The notes: generated from the sequence alone by a model not told the origin. 13,659 nt of DNA from Deltaproteobacteria bacterium (GCA_020444165.1 JAHLLK010000109.1:1-13659), one strand, 5' to 3'; shown: positions 7,769-13,659, counted from the first letter of the stretch. Made by a program: numbers and translations.

Positions 7769-10525
7769 ATGATAGGCATCACTTCCTTCGGGGGTTACAT
7801 CCCCCGTCTGCGGCTGAGCCGCGCGGCGATCGTGGAGCAAATGGGCTGGTTCGCCCCGGCCATCATGGCGGTGGCCCAGGGCGAGCGCGCCTTTGGCAAC
7901 TGGGACGAGGACGCGCTCACCATGGCGGTGGCCGCGGCGGCCGACTGCCTCCAGGGGCGGGACCCCGGCGGCCTGGACGCGGTGTACCTGGCCTCCACCA
8001 CCCTGCCCTTCCAGGACCGGCTGAACTCCGGGGTGCTGAAAACCGCCCTGGGGCTGAAGGACGAGATCACCTGCGCCGACTTCACCGCCTGCCTTAAATC
8101 CGGCACCACGGCCCTGGGCGAGGCCCTGGCCGCCGTGGCCGGGGCGGAGCGGCGGGAGATCCTGGTCACGGCCAGCGACCAGCGGCTCTCCAAGGCGGCC
8201 TACTTTTACGAGATGTGGTTCGGCGACGGCGCGGCCGCGCTCACCGTGGGCCGCGAAAACGTGGTGGCCCAGTTCCTGGGCTCCTTTAGCCTCAACGAGG
8301 ACTTCGTGGACCACTACCGCGGCCTGGGCCACACCTACGACTACATGTGGGAGGAGCGCTGGGTGCGGGACCAGGGCTATTCCCGCCTCATCCCCCGGGC
8401 CGTGGAAGGCCTCCTGGCCAAGCTGGCCATGAAGGCCGACGAGGTGGACCGCCTGGTGTTCCCCTGCTTCTTCCAGGCCGAGCATCGGAAGATCGGCTCA
8501 CTCTTGGGCCTCACCGGCGAGCGCCTGGTGGACAACCTGCACGAGCCCTGCGGCGAGACCGGGGCGGCCCACCCCCTGGTCATGCTGGTGAAGACCCTGC
8601 AGGAAGCCGCGCCGGGCCAGATCATCGTGGTGGCCGGTTTCGGCCAGGGGGCCGACGCCCTGGCCTTCCGGGTCACCGGGGCCATCGCCGACCTGGCTCC
8701 CCGCCAAGGCGTCAAAGGCTGCCTGGCCGCCGGGCAGACCACCACCAACTACGCCAAGTTCCTGAAGTTCCGCAACCTCTTGTCCACCGAGATGGGCATC
8801 CGGGCCGAGAAGCCCACCCAGACGGCCATGACCGCCCTGTGGCGCAACCGGGACATGCTCCTGGGCCTGGTGGGCGGCAGGTGCACCGCCTGCGGCACGC
8901 CCCAGTTCCCCAAGATGCCCATCTGCGTGAACCCGGCCTGCCACGCCACCGGCACCCAGGAGCCCTACTCCTTCCGCGACGTGCCGGCCAGCGTCATGTC
9001 CTTCACCGGCGACCTCCTGGCCGTGTCCGTGGACCCGCCGGCCATCTACGGCATGGTGCAGTTCGCGGGCGGCGGCCGCTTCATGGCCGATTTCACCGAC
9101 TGCACCATGGACGACGTGGCCGTGGGCCAAGAGGTGCGGATGGCCTTCCGCCGGCGCTACACCGATCAGGGCCGCGGCTTCTCGGGCTACTTCTGGAAGG
9201 CCATCCCCCTGCCCAGGGCCAATCCCGCCGCCGCTGCCGCCTCCGCGGAGGACATCCGCTTTGACGGCCGGGTGGCCATCGTCACCGGGGCCGGCGCCGG
9301 CCTGGGCCGGGCCTACGCCCTGGCCCTGGCCGGCCGCGGGGCCATGGTGGTGGTCAACGACCTGGGCGGCGGCAAGGACGGCATGGGCCAGAGCACCAAG
9401 GCCGCCGATCAGGTGGCCGCCGAGATCAAGGCCGCCGGCGGCCAGGCCCTCCCCGACTACTCCGACGTCTCGACTCCGGAAGGCGGCGCCGCCCTGGTGG
9501 ACGCCGCCCTGGCCGCCTTCGGCCGGGTGGATATCGTGGTCAACAACGCCGGCATCCTGCGGGACAAGACCCTGGCCAAAATGGAGCCAGCCCTGTGGAA
9601 CGCCGTCCTGGACGTGCACCTGGCCGGCGCCTATAACGTCACCCGCCCGGCCTTCCGCCTCATGAAGGACCAGGGCTACGGCCGCGTCATCTTCACCACC
9701 TCCGCCGCCGGGCTCTACGGCAACTTCGGCCAGACCAACTACTCCGCCGCCAAACTGGGCCTGGTGGGTTTCATGAACACCCTGCGGCTGGAAGGCGAGC
9801 GCTACGGCGTCCTGGTCAACACCATCGCCCCCCTGGCCGGCACCCGCCTCACCGAAGACGTCATGCCGCCCGAGATCTACGCCAAACTCAAGCCCGAGTT
9901 CGTAGCCCCCCTGGTGCTCTACCTGGCCTCGGACCAATGCACCGACACCGGGCTCATCCTCAACGCCGGCCTGGGCTATATCAACCGGGCCGCCATCGCC
10001 ACCGGACCCTCCGTCCTGGTGGGCGACGGCCAGACCCCGCCCACCCTGGAACAAGTCCACGCGGCTTTCACCCAAATCGACTCCCTGGAAGGCGCTGAGC
10101 TGTTCGACTCCGCCACCGCGGCGCTGACCCCCATGCTCACCGCCCTAAGCCCGCCGCCCCCCGGCGGCGATACCACCCCGGCCCCGGCCCCGGCCCCCGC
10201 GCCAACCTCCGTCGTGGCCCAGATCTTCGCCGGCCTGCCGGGGGCCTTCCAACCCGCCGCGGCCGCCGGCCTCGACCTCACCTTCGGCTTCGATATCTCC
10301 GGCCCCGACGGCGGCTCGTGGCACGCCGTCATCGCCGATCAAAAAATTACCGTCACCCCCGGCCCGGCCGCCAAAGCCACCACCACCATCAAAATGGCCG
10401 ACCAGGACTTCGTCGACCTCATCAAAGGCAAACTCAACCCCATGACCGCCTTTACCTCCGGCAAACTCAAAATCGAAGGCGATATCATGAAGTCCCAGCT
10501 AATTGGGAAGTTGTTTAAATTTTAA
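7769..10525 (+). CDS. Four-domain fusion: HMG-CoA-synthase-like - DUF35 Zn-ribbon/OB - SDR - SCP2
   Basis: 918-residue fusion. Residues 1-330 are a thiolase-fold condensing domain of the archaeal HMG-CoA synthase / KAS III type: [14 protein letters not shown] gives nucleophile Cys108, and [12 protein letters not shown] (289-300) matches the family's SFGSGAGSDAF. Residues about 345-480 are DUF35: a Zn ribbon with Cys372/Cys375 and Cys386/Cys391, then an OB fold. The SDR (about 497-790) has TGAGAGLG (506-513), NNAG (592-595), Ser645, Tyr658 and Lys662. A Pro/Ala linker (795-813) leads to SCP2 (814-918). The SDR-SCP2 half is strongly similar to that of the 5347 gene. Position 263 is Glu where HMGS/KAS III enzymes usually have the Asn of GNT. 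ATG 7769 has GGGAGG 8 bases upstream; an earlier in-frame ATG (7652) has no such site. It would condense or cleave a 3-oxo/3-hydroxyacyl-CoA and oxidise a 3-hydroxyacyl-CoA; the substrate is unknown. Confidence 0.9.
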   Translation: MIGITSFGGYIPRLRLSRAAIVEQMGWFAPAIMAVAQGERAFGNWDEDALTMAVAAAADCLQGRDPGGLDAVYLASTTLPFQDRLNSGVLKTALGLKDEITCADFTACLKSGTTALGEALAAVAGAERREILVTASDQRLSKAAYFYEMWFGDGAAALTVGRENVVAQFLGSFSLNEDFVDHYRGLGHTYDYMWEERWVRDQGYSRLIPRAVEGLLAKLAMKADEVDRLVFPCFFQAEHRKIGSLLGLTGERLVDNLHEPCGETGAAHPLVMLVKTLQEAAPGQIIVVAGFGQGADALAFRVTGAIADLAPRQGVKGCLAAGQTTTNYAKFLKFRNLLSTEMGIRAEKPTQTAMTALWRNRDMLLGLVGGRCTACGTPQFPKMPICVNPACHATGTQEPYSFRDVPASVMSFTGDLLAVSVDPPAIYGMVQFAGGGRFMADFTDCTMDDVAVGQEVRMAFRRRYTDQGRGFSGYFWKAIPLPRANPAAAAASAEDIRFDGRVAIVTGAGAGLGRAYALALAGRGAMVVVNDLGGGKDGMGQSTKAADQVAAEIKAAGGQALPDYSDVSTPEGGAALVDAALAAFGRVDIVVNNAGILRDKTLAKMEPALWNAVLDVHLAGAYNVTRPAFRLMKDQGYGRVIFTTSAAGLYGNFGQTNYSAAKLGLVGFMNTLRLEGERYGVLVNTIAPLAGTRLTEDVMPPEIYAKLKPEFVAPLVLYLASDQCTDTGLILNAGLGYINRAAIATGPSVLVGDGQTPPTLEQVHAAFTQIDSLEGAELFDSATAALTPMLTALSPPPPGGDTTPAPAPAPAPTSVVAQIFAGLPGAFQPAAAAGLDLTFGFDISGPDGGSWHAVIADQKITVTPGPAAKATTTIKMADQDFVDLIKGKLNPMTAFTSGKLKIEGDIMKSQLIGKLFKF

Positions 10526-10527
10526 GA

Positions 10528-10586
10528 TTGGGGGGAACCCTTTTTGAAAAAAGGGTTCCCCCCAAACCCCCCTCCGAAAAACTTTA
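10528..10586 (+). terminator. Hairpin repeat copy C (3' end, terminator candidate)
   Basis: A perfect 18-bp stem (10528-10545 with 10548-10565, loop GA) starts 2 bases after the stop codon and is followed by CCCCCCTCCG and AAAAACTTTA. Same plan as copies A, B and D. It separates the fusion gene from the thiolase gene by position, but the T-run lies inside the stem, so termination strength is unknown. Confidence 0.6.
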
Positions 10587-10611
10587 CCGCAAACCGCTGC
10601 GCGGTTTGCGG
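10587..10611 (+). repeat. Perfect 11-bp hairpin attached to repeat copy C
   Basis: CCGCAAACCGC (10587-10597), loop TGC, GCGGTTTGCGG (10601-10611), directly after the ACTTTA end of copy C. It resembles the hairpin at 5081-5107 in length, loop and AAAC(C/G) core. A G-rich run (10609-10625) follows. Confidence 0.7.
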
Positions 10612-10642
10612 GGGTGGGGTGGGGGTATCCGAGAAAGCGCTC

Positions 10643-10657
10643 CGCTAGCACCTAGCG
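10643..10657 (+). promoter_or_regulatory. Small hairpin abutting the thiolase ribosome site
   Basis: CGCTAG-CAC-CTAGCG sits immediately before and one base into AGGAGG (10658-10663). It could hold the ribosome site open or mask it; no partner sequence for a switch was found. Confidence 0.35.
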
Positions 10658-10672
10658 AGGAGGATAGAAGAC

Positions 10673-11881
10673 ATGGCTACCGGAATCAGGGACAAGGTGG
10701 CGATCATCGGCATGGGCTGCACCCGCTTCGGCGAACGCTGGGACGCCGGCGCCGAAGACCTCATGGTCGAAGCCTTCACCGAATGCGTCGCCGACGCCGG
10801 CATCGCCCCCGACGAAATCGAAGCCGTGTGGCAAGGCACCTGCTTCGAGGAAGTCAGCCTGGGCAAATCCGCCCTCGGAGTCTCCACCACCCTCCGCCTC
10901 CCCTTCGTTCCCGTCACCCGGGTCGAAAACTACTGCGCCTCCGGCACCGAAGCCTTCCGCGGCGCCGTCTACGCCGTGGCCTCCGGCGCCTATGACGTCT
11001 GCCTCGCCCTCGGCGTCGAAAAGCTCAAAGACACCGGCTACGGCGGCCTGCCCGACCCCGGCTCCAATCTGGGCGCCCTGAACTGGCTGTGGTTCCCCAA
11101 CGTCACCGCCCCCGGCGCCTTCGCCCAACTGGCCACCGCCTACACCGCCAAATACAAGGTCCCGGCCGAAGACCTGAAACGCGCCATTGGCCAAGTTTCC
11201 GTCAAATCACACGCCAACGGCGCCATCAACCCCAAGGCCCACCTCCGCAAGAAAGTGAGCCTCGACCAAGTCATCAATTCGCCCATCATCGCCTACCCCC
11301 TGGGCCTCTACGATTGCTGCGGCGTGTCCGACGGCTCCGCCTGCGCCATCGTCACCACCGTGGAACGCGCCCGCGAGATGGGCGTCAAAAACCCCGTCAC
11401 CGTCAAAGCTCTGCAAGTCGCCCTGTCCAATGGCTACGAACACGGCTTCAACGAATGGGACGGCACCTACTTCCCCACCACCTCCCAAGCCTCCACCCGG
11501 GCCTACGCCGAAGCCGGCGTCACCAACCCCCGGGAGGAAATCTCCATGATGGAACTGCACGACTGCTTCTCCATCACCGAAATGGTCACCTACGAAGACC
11601 TGCACATCTCCCCCCGCGGCCAGGCCTGGAAAGAAACCCTCGACGGCTTCTATAACGCCGACGGCCAAATCCCCGCCCAAATCGACGGCGGCCTCAAATG
11701 CTTCGGACACCCCATCGGCGCCTCCGGCCTCCGCATGCTCTACGAAATGTACCTCCAACTCCTGGGCCGAGCCGCCGAACGCCAACTCCCCAACCCCAAA
11801 CTCGGCCTAACCCATAACCTCGGCGGCGTCCCCTTCCAATCCGTCTGCTCCATCGCTATCGTGGGAAGATTGGAAGAGTGA
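10673..11881 (+). CDS. Thiolase of the SCP2/SCPx type (acetyl-CoA C-acyltransferase family)
   Basis: 402-residue thiolase that would cleave a 3-oxoacyl-CoA with CoA, or condense two acyl-CoAs. The N-terminal nucleophile is Cys88 in ENYCASGTEAF. The C-terminal half has HDCFS (296-300), the SCP2-thiolase form of the usual NEAF, and GHPIGASG (345-352) with catalytic His346; Cys392 in the last strand is a candidate for the second cysteine. No SCP2 domain is fused here; those sit on the two neighbouring fusions. ATG 10673 has AGGAGG 9 bases upstream. The archaeal thiolase that binds HMGS and DUF35 belongs to this same branch, so partnership with the 7769 gene product is plausible. It could equally be the last enzyme of a degradation cycle; sequence alone does not give direction or substrate. 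Leucine is nearly always CTC or CTG, unlike the next gene. Confidence 0.93.
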   Translation: MATGIRDKVAIIGMGCTRFGERWDAGAEDLMVEAFTECVADAGIAPDEIEAVWQGTCFEEVSLGKSALGVSTTLRLPFVPVTRVENYCASGTEAFRGAVYAVASGAYDVCLALGVEKLKDTGYGGLPDPGSNLGALNWLWFPNVTAPGAFAQLATAYTAKYKVPAEDLKRAIGQVSVKSHANGAINPKAHLRKKVSLDQVINSPIIAYPLGLYDCCGVSDGSACAIVTTVERAREMGVKNPVTVKALQVALSNGYEHGFNEWDGTYFPTTSQASTRAYAEAGVTNPREEISMMELHDCFSITEMVTYEDLHISPRGQAWKETLDGFYNADGQIPAQIDGGLKCFGHPIGASGLRMLYEMYLQLLGRAAERQLPNPKLGLTHNLGGVPFQSVCSIAIVGRLEE

Positions 11882-11888
11882 AAGAGTT

Positions 11889-11957
11889 TCCGGGGGGAGG
11901 GCCCTTTTTTGAAAAAACGGAGCCTCCCCCCGGACCCCCCTCCCCCAAAAAACTTTA
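11889..11957 (+). terminator. Hairpin repeat copy D (3' end, terminator candidate)
   Basis: Outer arms TCCGGGGGGAGG (11889-11900) and CCTCCCCCCGGA (11923-11934) are perfect; inside, TTTTTT-G-AAAAAA pairs but the segment between is imperfect. The tail CCCCCC-T-CCCCC-AAAAAACTTTA ends at 11957. It begins 8 bases after the thiolase stop. Part of an inverted pair with copy E. Confidence 0.6.
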
Positions 11958-11958
11958 G

Positions 11959-12011
11959 GGCGTGGCGATTTTCCTGGCCGCGCCGCGCGCGGCCAGGAAA
12001 ATCGCCACGCC
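11959..12011. repeat. Perfect 25-bp hairpin between inverted repeat copies
   Basis: Arms 11959-11983 and 11987-12011 pair without mismatch around the loop CGC (core CGATTTTCCTGG / CCAGGAAAATCG). It is the longest perfect stem in the window and lies between copy D and inverted copies E' and E, in the gap between thiolase and acyl-CoA dehydrogenase. It encodes no visible protein; a cruciform, double-ended terminator or RNA processing site are options. Confidence 0.8.
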
Positions 12012-12048
12012 AAAGTATTTGAGGCGGGAGTACGGGGAAGAGACACTT
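12012..12048 (-). repeat. Decayed repeat copy E'
   Basis: AAAGTATTTGAGG, GGGAGTACGGGG and a final CACTTT align with copy E (AAAGTTTTTTGAAA, GGGGGTACGGGG) with small gaps and changes. It looks like an older, partial tandem copy that has lost its second arm. Confidence 0.5.
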
Positions 12049-12106
12049 TAAAGTTTTTTGAAAGGGGGTACGGGGGGAAACTTTTTTTCAAAAAAGTTTC
12101 CCCCCG
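12049..12106 (-). repeat. Inverted hairpin repeat copy E (5' side of acyl-CoA dehydrogenase)
   Basis: TAAAGTTTTTTGAAAGGGGG is followed by a perfect 17-bp stem (12071-12087 with 12090-12106, loop TC). The orientation is opposite to copies B-D. The stem ends 10 bases before the first ATG of the dehydrogenase frame, so in the mRNA it would crowd the start region. Confidence 0.8.
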
Positions 12107-12131
12107 ATATCTCCCGATGGAGACCAGCCAA

Positions 12132-13274
12132 ATGGAAATTTTGCAGTATGGCGAGGAGCACAGGATTTTTCGGGAGGCGGTGCGGAAGTTTTTTGCCCGG
12201 GAGGTGACGCCTTTTGTGGACGAGTGGGAGCGGGCCGGGATTGTGCCGCGGGAGGTATGGCGGCGCATGGGTGAGCAGGGATTTTTGTGCATGGACGTGG
12301 GGGAGGAGTATGGGGGTGCGGGGGCCGACTTTTTGTATTCGGTGATCATGGCCGAGGAGTTGGTGCGCACCAATCACAGTGGTTTGGCCGCGCCGTTGCA
12401 TTCGGACGTGGTGGTGCCGTATATCAGCTCCTTTGGCAGCGAGGAGGTGAAGCAGAGGTATTTGCCGGGGTGTGTGAGCGGGGAATTGATCACCGCGGTG
12501 GCCATGACCGAGCCTGGGGCCGGCAGTGATTTGGCGGCCATGCGCACCACGGCCAGGGATGATGGGGATCACGTGGTGATCAACGGGCAGAAGACCTTCA
12601 TCAGCAATGGGATCAACTGTGATCTGGTGGTCTTGGCCTGCCGCAACCCGGCGGAGGCCAACCCGCATGCGGCCATCAACCTGTATGTGGTGGAGGCGGG
12701 CACCCCGGGCTTTGAGAAGGGGCGCAAGCTGGACAAGGTGGGCTGGCGGAGTCAGGACACGGCCGAGCTTTTCTTCGGCGACTGCCGGGTGCCCAAGGGC
12801 AACCGTTTGGGCGAGGAGGGCAGCGGCTTCTTGATGCTCATGGACAAGCTCCAGCAGGAACGCTTGATGTGCTCGGTGATCGCGGTGGCCGGGGCGGAGT
12901 TCATTTTGGGTTTGACCATCGAGTACTGCCGGGGGCGGACCGCCTTTGGCAAGCCCTTGAGCAAGTTCCAGCACAACCAGTTCAAGATCGTGGACATGGC
13001 CGCCGAGGTGAAGGTGGGCCGGGCCTTTTTGGACAAGTGCATCGCGGACCACATGGAGGGCCTTAAGATTCCGGTGGAGGTCTCCATGTTGAAATTCTGG
13101 ACCACGGAGATGGCCAACCGGGTGGTGGACGGCTGCGTGCAGTTGCACGGCGGCTATGGCTACTGCGAGGAGTACCCCGTGGCCCGCGCCTGGCGCGACA
13201 TGCGGGTGTTGTCCATTTTCGCGGGCACCAATGAGATAATGAGGGGGATAGCGGCGAAGTTCATGGGGCTGTGA
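12132..13274 (+). CDS. Acyl-CoA dehydrogenase (FAD-dependent, LCAD/IVD-like active site)
   Basis: 380-residue acyl-CoA dehydrogenase: FAD-dependent alpha,beta-desaturation of an acyl-CoA, passing electrons to ETF (no ETF gene in the window). Seen: an N-terminal helical domain; the flavin-binding AMTEPGAGSDLAAMRTTA (124-141) and FISNG (156-160); RTAFGKPL (269-276); QLHGGYGY (337-344); and the C-terminal IFAGTNEIM (362-370). The YEGT glutamate used as base by short/medium-chain enzymes is Ala364 here; Glu243 in LQQERL is placed like the base of long-chain and isovaleryl-CoA dehydrogenases. I chose ATG 12132 because GGAG lies 9 bases upstream; the in-frame ATG 12117 (five residues more) has no ribosome site and sits next to the copy E hairpin. 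It would catalyse the first step of the cycle. Leucine is mostly TTG (about 20 of 28 by hand count), quite unlike the thiolase gene. Confidence 0.93.
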   Translation: MEILQYGEEHRIFREAVRKFFAREVTPFVDEWERAGIVPREVWRRMGEQGFLCMDVGEEYGGAGADFLYSVIMAEELVRTNHSGLAAPLHSDVVVPYISSFGSEEVKQRYLPGCVSGELITAVAMTEPGAGSDLAAMRTTARDDGDHVVINGQKTFISNGINCDLVVLACRNPAEANPHAAINLYVVEAGTPGFEKGRKLDKVGWRSQDTAELFFGDCRVPKGNRLGEEGSGFLMLMDKLQQERLMCSVIAVAGAEFILGLTIEYCRGRTAFGKPLSKFQHNQFKIVDMAAEVKVGRAFLDKCIADHMEGLKIPVEVSMLKFWTTEMANRVVDGCVQLHGGYGYCEEYPVARAWRDMRVLSIFAGTNEIMRGIAAKFMGL

Positions 13275-13280
13275 GGACCG
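13236..13280 (+). repeat. 45-bp direct repeat, copy 1 (end of acyl-CoA dehydrogenase gene)
   Basis: The last 39 coding and stop bases plus six further bases of the dehydrogenase gene are repeated exactly at 13435-13479, 199 bases downstream. Confidence 0.95.
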
Positions 13281-13420
13281 GGCGGGGAGGTTCGACCCGG
13301 TCACGCGGGCCAGGACGGCCCGCCGCCGGCAGGCGAACGAAGTGAGCCGGGCCGGCGAGGATTTGCCTGGATTCACTCCAGGCAAATCCAAGCGGAAAAA
13401 GCCAAGGACGGCTTTTTCCG
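13276..13420 (+). repeat. Hairpin cluster between the direct repeats
   Basis: Five stems follow the dehydrogenase stop: GACCGGG/CCCGGTC (13276-13282/13296-13302); GCGGGCC/GGCCCGC (13305-13311/13317-13323, loop AGGAC); CGCCGGC/GCCGGCG (13324-13330/13351-13357, 20-base loop); a perfect 13-bp stem (13359-13371/13377-13389, loop TTCAC); and CGGAAAAAGCC/GGCTTTTTCCG (13393-13403/13410-13420, loop AAGGAC). The style matches the array at 5152-5299. The last hairpin could end transcription, but no T-run follows it. Confidence 0.75.
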
Positions 13421-13434
13421 ACCTGGATTAGTCA

Positions 13435-13479
13435 ATAATGAGGGGGATAGCGGCGAAGTTCATGGGGCTGTGAGGACCG
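13435..13479 (+). repeat. 45-bp direct repeat, copy 2
   Basis: Exact copy of 13236-13280, including the final codons and TGA of the dehydrogenase gene, now outside any gene. The 154 bases between the copies hold the hairpin cluster. Consistent with an insertion that duplicated its target, or a slippage/recombination duplication. Confidence 0.95.
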
Positions 13480-13556
13480 AGGGTGAGGGGAGGGCTCCGT
13501 GTCGCGGGCCTTTTTTCCACGTTAAGCGGAGCTTCAGGCTTTGAGGCCATTGCGTG

Positions 13557-13590
13557 GTGAAACACATAAAACATGTTGATATTATATCAA
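13557..13590 (+). promoter_or_regulatory. AT-rich promoter-like patch with palindrome
   Basis: GTGAAA (13557-13562), 17-base spacer, TATTAT (13580-13585; five of six matches to TATAAT). Overlapping the -10 is the perfect palindrome TTGATAT-T-ATATCAA (13576-13590), an operator-like arrangement similar to that at 4195-4211 but with a different sequence. Any gene it drives lies beyond the window. Confidence 0.35.
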
Positions 13591-13618
13591 AAATGGCTGT
13601 GAAGCATGATTACGGCAG

Positions 13619-13658
13619 GCAATGGCCGATGCGGGCCAAGGATGGCCCGCCAAATTGC
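13619..13658 (-). repeat. Inverted copy of part of the 5152-5299 hairpin array
   Basis: Read on the minus strand this matches 5244-5284 at 36 of 41 positions (four transitions and one gap). It includes the hairpin GCGGGCC-AAGGAT-GGCCCGC (13631-13650). Probably the start of another array that continues past the window end. Confidence 0.8.
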
Positions 13659-13659
13659 A

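Noticed and set aside
8498..10075. Minus-strand frame over the HMGS-like fusion
   Set aside because: Antisense shadow with repetitive Gly/His composition; the plus strand has four conserved domains.
10609..10625. G-quadruplex
   Set aside because: Only three long G-runs are close together; a fourth would be needed for a standard intramolecular quadruplex.
12048..13391. 447-codon minus-strand frame over the dehydrogenase
   Set aside because: No motif, starts and ends inside hairpin repeats; the plus strand is a clear acyl-CoA dehydrogenase.
13593..13659. Open frame starting ATG 13593 (MAVKHDYGRQW) after the AT-rich promoter patch
   Set aside because: No ribosome site, and it runs into the repeated hairpin 13631-13650; the window ends too soon to judge.

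Overview
The window is GC-rich bacterial DNA with seven protein-coding genes: two on the minus strand (a truncated PAS sensor histidine kinase and uvrB) and five on the plus strand (a TetR-family regulator, two large multidomain fusion enzymes, a thiolase and an acyl-CoA dehydrogenase). High GC, a PAS kinase with a Cys-rich PAS loop, MFE-2-like fusions, and G-rich hairpin repeats followed by an AAAAAACTTTA tail recall the Desulfobacterota (deltaproteobacteria, Desulfarculus/Desulfovibrio-like). This placement is an inference; there is no rRNA or other taxonomic marker here. No tRNA, rRNA, transposase or CRISPR array was found.

Layout. 1-1762 (-): membrane-anchored kinase with three PAS domains, cut off by the window edge inside its phosphoacceptor H-box. 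1933-3981 (-): complete UvrB. 3982-4400: divergent control region with a 23-bp perfect hairpin repeat, a TATAAT promoter firing toward uvrB, a palindrome over that promoter's -10, and a TTGACA promoter for tetR. 4401-5072 (+): TetR regulator. 5081-5322: dense chain of perfect hairpins sitting inside the loop of a broken repeat copy. 5347-7497 (+): hydratase 2 (MaoC) + SDR + SCP2 fusion. 7769-10525 (+): HMG-CoA-synthase-like + DUF35 zinc-ribbon/OB + SDR + SCP2 fusion. 10673-11881 (+): SCP2/SCPx-type thiolase. 12132-13274 (+): acyl-CoA dehydrogenase. 13275-13659: a 45-bp direct repeat of the dehydrogenase 3' end flanks another hairpin cluster, followed by an AT-rich promoter-like patch and an inverted copy of part of the first hairpin array.

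How the genes may work together. The plus-strand enzymes cover a full beta-oxidation-type cycle on CoA esters: dehydrogenation (acyl-CoA dehydrogenase), hydration and 3-hydroxyacyl oxidation (MaoC-SDR-SCP2), and thiolytic cleavage or condensation (thiolase). The HMGS-like/DUF35/SDR/SCP2 protein adds a condensing or lyase active site plus a second oxidoreductase. Thiolase, HMGS and DUF35 form one CoA-sharing complex in archaea, so an equivalent complex, extended by a fused dehydrogenase and lipid/CoA-ester carrier domain, is a reasonable hypothesis. The substrate is unknown. The two fusions share a nearly identical SDR-linker-SCP2 half, showing module duplication and domain shuffling.

The most unusual features are the four-domain HMGS-DUF35-SDR-SCP2 protein with its shared module, and the layered intergenic hairpin system: a gene-facing repeat at six places, hairpin chains nested in or between copies, and a hairpin cluster between 45-bp direct repeats.
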